Part shown: positions 62,216 to 64,000 of the stretch, piece by piece
Numbering within the stretch: position 1 is the first letter of the stretch
Layout: every line of letters starts with the position of its first letter
DNA from: Mycolicibacterium sp. CR10
Lineage (GTDB): Bacteria; Actinomycetota; Actinomycetes; Mycobacteriales; Mycobacteriaceae
NCBI RefSeq assembly: GCF_005222675.1
Contig: NZ_STGE01000002.1
Coordinates: 105,915-169,914, forward strand
Length of the DNA stretch: 64,000 nt
Direction of reading: 5' to 3'
Translations under genes and position numbers: made by a program
Notes under the pieces: model-generated
Told to the model about the DNA's origin: nothing
The model's database searches: none
What the model saw: only the letters and a program-made list of their open reading frames with translations

Positions 62216-63570
62216 CGCCGGAAGCGGGCCGTGAAGCCGCCCAACGGCTGTGGGCGGGGATCGGCAGAAGAGATTTCCTGCGTGCGGTGGGCGCGGTCGG
62301 CGCGGGTGCGGGTGTCGCAGGCGTCGCCTCCGCGTGCTCGTCGGCTGGGTCGTCCTCGCAAGCCCCGTCGGCGACCCGCTTAGCGATCCTGCAACCCGGT
62401 CAGGGTGATCCGGCCGGGGACCACTACCTGCAGTCCACGCCCGACCAGGTGTTGTGGGGATACGTGCCGAATGTCCACGCGGCGTCGGTGATGCAGATGG
62501 CGTCGGGCCAGACCGTCACCATCGACGCGGTCAGCCACGAAGGAATTCTTGAGGACCAGGGCCGCAATCCCGTCGAGTACTTCGGTCGGCAGGGCGTTTC
62601 CGAAGGCGATGTGCTGCAGGACGCGGTCGACATTGCAGCCGACTATCGACGCACTCCACGGGATTTCGACAAGGACGGACCCCATGTGGTGACCGGGCCT
62701 GTCTTCGTCGAAGGTGCCCAACCCGGTGATGTGCTGAAAATCGATATCCTGCAGGCGGTTCCGCGGGTGCCCTACGGCGTGGTCTCGAGCAGACATGGGA
62801 AAGGTGCGCTGGCGCGCACCGCCGACGGCGCCGCCCCGACCGGTATCAGCCTCGACGAGGTCATGCCACCGGTCGCGACCGACGGACGTTCCACCAAGGA
62901 GCCGCCGACCTATGGCAACGTGTCGACCTTTACTGCGGTCGAGGACGGCCACGGCGTGATGGAGTACGGGACCGCAGAGGTTCGATTCCCGCTGCGGCCA
63001 TTCATGGGCATGATGGGCGTGGCGTTCTCGCAGGACACCGAACTGACCGCGGCGACCGCGAACTCGGTGCCGCCGACCCTGGGCGGCGGCAACATCGACA
63101 TCCGACTGCTGGGCGAGGGCGCCACGTTCTATCTGCCGGTGCTCGCCGAGGGCGCCCTGTTCTACGTCGGCGATCCGCACATGGCGATGGGCGACGGGGA
63201 GGTGGCGCTGACCGCGATGGAGGGCTCGCTTCGGGGCACGTACCGGCTGACGGTGTGCAAACCGGGGTCAGGCGACGCGCCATCGGTGTCCTACCGGTAT
63301 CCGTTCGCCGAGACCGCCGACGCGTGGGTGCCGATCGGGCTGTCGGACCCGGACGGCTCCGTCGGCGGCAACGGCACCGACCTCGATGTCGCCATGAAGC
63401 GCGCCGTCGTCAACGCCCTGGATTTCCTCGAGGCCGACAAAGGAATGGATCGGGCCACGGCATACGCGTATCTGTCTGCGGCCGCTGACTTCTCGGTGTC
63501 ACAGGTGGTCGATCGCACCGTGGGCGTGCACGGGCAGGTGTACAAATCACACTTCGCCGGGTCAGGCTGA
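62209..63570 (+). CDS. Acetamidase/formamidase with Tat/lipoprotein signal
   Basis: 453 aa. N-terminus has a twin-arginine motif (GRRDFLRAVG, R20-R21) and a lipobox VASACSS (Cys43), unusual for this normally cytosolic family. The rest is FmdA/AmdA-like: VSHEGILED, GPVFVEGAQPGDVLKIDIL, HPFMGMMGVAF-type segment (RPFMGMMGVAF), LGGGNIDIR, GDPHMAMGDGEVALTAME and RATAYAYLSAAADFSVSQVVD. It would release ammonia and formate at the cell surface. Start ATG 62209 or GTG 62212. Confidence 0.9.
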   Translation: MVTPEAGREAAQRLWAGIGRRDFLRAVGAVGAGAGVAGVASACSSAGSSSQAPSATRLAILQPGQGDPAGDHYLQSTPDQVLWGYVPNVHAASVMQMASGQTVTIDAVSHEGILEDQGRNPVEYFGRQGVSEGDVLQDAVDIAADYRRTPRDFDKDGPHVVTGPVFVEGAQPGDVLKIDILQAVPRVPYGVVSSRHGKGALARTADGAAPTGISLDEVMPPVATDGRSTKEPPTYGNVSTFTAVEDGHGVMEYGTAEVRFPLRPFMGMMGVAFSQDTELTAATANSVPPTLGGGNIDIRLLGEGATFYLPVLAEGALFYVGDPHMAMGDGEVALTAMEGSLRGTYRLTVCKPGSGDAPSVSYRYPFAETADAWVPIGLSDPDGSVGGNGTDLDVAMKRAVVNALDFLEADKGMDRATAYAYLSAAADFSVSQVVDRTVGVHGQVYKSHFAGSG

Positions 63571-63720
63571 TCCCGCGCATCAAATAGTGCCGCGGCCAAG
63601 CGCCCACATCCGGGCTAGAACTTTCTGACCGGCGGTGGGGATGTAGTCCGAACTGGCCACGTGCGGAATCGTGAACAGCGATGTGAGTTCAGCGCTACGA
63701 ACCACATCGGAGATGCAGCT

Positions 63721-64000
63721 TCATGCCGGCACCGAGTCGGTGCCGCCGAAGCACGGGGGTCCCCAGAGGCCGCGCTGCATCGCACGGGCTTGCTGTTCGG
63801 CGGCGAAGATCTGCGAGTACAGGCTGACGGGGTTATCGCCGTAGACATACGACCGAGCGGTACCGGCACGCGCCGCTTCGACGCTGTAGTTCCATCCGTC
63901 GGCCTTTACGAGATAGGCCAGGGTGCGGTTAACTGCAGTTGGATGATCCACGTGGTGCGGCTGTGCAGGCTCAACTTGTCGGCCGGTGCGTTTAGTCTCC
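63721..64000 (-). CDS. Secreted thermonuclease (SNase) homologue, N-terminus outside the window
   Basis: The frame enters from beyond base 64000 as E-T-K-R-T-G, matching the PETK site of staphylococcal-nuclease-like proteins. It continues VNRTLAYLVKADGWNYSVEAARAGTARSYVY and YSQIFAAEQQARAMQRGLWG, the SNase C-terminal helix signature, then PPCFGG. About 92 codons are visible; the remaining 60-100 residues, probably with a signal peptide, lie to the right. Confidence 0.8.
   Translation of the reverse strand, partial: ETKRTGRQVEPAQPHHVDHPTAVNRTLAYLVKADGWNYSVEAARAGTARSYVYGDNPVSLYSQIFAAEQQARAMQRGLWGPPCFGGTDSVPA

Noticed and set aside
1..64000. tRNA, rRNA, CRISPR arrays, insertion sequences, integrases or phage modules.
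   Set aside because: No cloverleaf with the usual T-loop sequence, no regularly spaced direct repeats, and no transposase or integrase motif was found on either strand by eye.

Overview
This window is chromosomal DNA from a high-GC actinomycete, almost certainly a Mycobacterium/Mycolicibacterium. The evidence is strong GC3 bias, the mycothiol enzyme Mca, Pra-type proline-rich RDD antigens, lpqV- and lpqL-like lipoproteins, an MPT53-like thioredoxin, frequent GTG starts and many apparently leaderless genes. From the left edge to about 24.7 kb the gene order follows the M. tuberculosis Rv1084-to-Rv1059 block: yyaL-like, Rv1083, mca, Rv1081c, greA, metB, pra, cbs, lipU, Rv1075c, fadA3, Rv1072, echA9, echA8, Rv1069c, lpqV, two patatins and Rv1059. 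Insertions in this block include a GPP34 protein, an acyl-CoA dehydrogenase, extra RDD and Pro-rich membrane proteins and a cysteine dioxygenase/rhodanese pair. No tRNA, rRNA, CRISPR array, IS element or phage gene was seen.

Layout. 1-9 kb: DUF255 protein, mycothiol S-conjugate amidase, greA with a structured leader, GPP34, methionine biosynthesis, acyl-CoA dehydrogenase, Pro-rich RDD cluster. 9-18.8 kb: cystathionine beta-synthase, esterase LipU, SGNH esterase, thiolase, BI-1 membrane protein, valine/fatty-acid crotonases, membrane alpha/beta-hydrolase. 18.8-28.3 kb: sulfur oxidation pair, lipoprotein, ArsR-SRPBCC fusion with operators, two patatins, a DapB-like protein behind a KstR-type operator, a membrane Ser/Thr kinase, a thiolase-like lipid-transfer protein and a small exported protein. 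28.4-32.2 kb: C4-dicarboxylate transporter DctA divergent from its likely two-component system. 32.2-35 kb: beta-propeller protein and a STAS / 32-aa CsbD-like / STAS cluster of SigF type. 35-39.3 kb: amino-acid ABC transporter with a binding-protein/permease fusion, a second small exported paralogue, an MFS exporter. 39.3-48 kb: Cys-rich mini-protein, exported GH16, GDT1-type Mn exporter behind a yybP-ykoY riboswitch, small exported proteins, DUF427, and a MarR/SDR pair sharing an operator motif. 48-55 kb: DUF2752 + CD225, TetR + diiron ferritin-like operon, amino-acid permease + universal stress protein, DsbE/CcdA thiol-redox pair. 55-64 kb: GH16 glucanase, an exported hydrolase-lipocalin fusion, LpqL aminopeptidase, and a formate/nitrite transporter-cyanase-Tat-exported formamidase operon; then the C-terminal part of a secreted thermonuclease.

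Recurring structure. (i) Three copies of a 59-60 bp palindromic element lie in intergenic gaps. (ii) Five convergent gene pairs share a CTAG in which both stop codons are embedded, and a sixth shares TTAG. (iii) At least twelve genes have a TANNNT box 5-8 nt before the start codon and no ribosome-binding site, as expected for leaderless mRNAs. (iv) Several local regulators have visible operators beside them. The most interesting candidates are the cyanase/formamidase/FNT operon, the hydrolase-lipocalin fusion, the palindromic repeat family and the greA leader with mutually exclusive hairpins. All calls come from reading the sequence; homology statements come from recognised motifs and remembered family features, not database searches.
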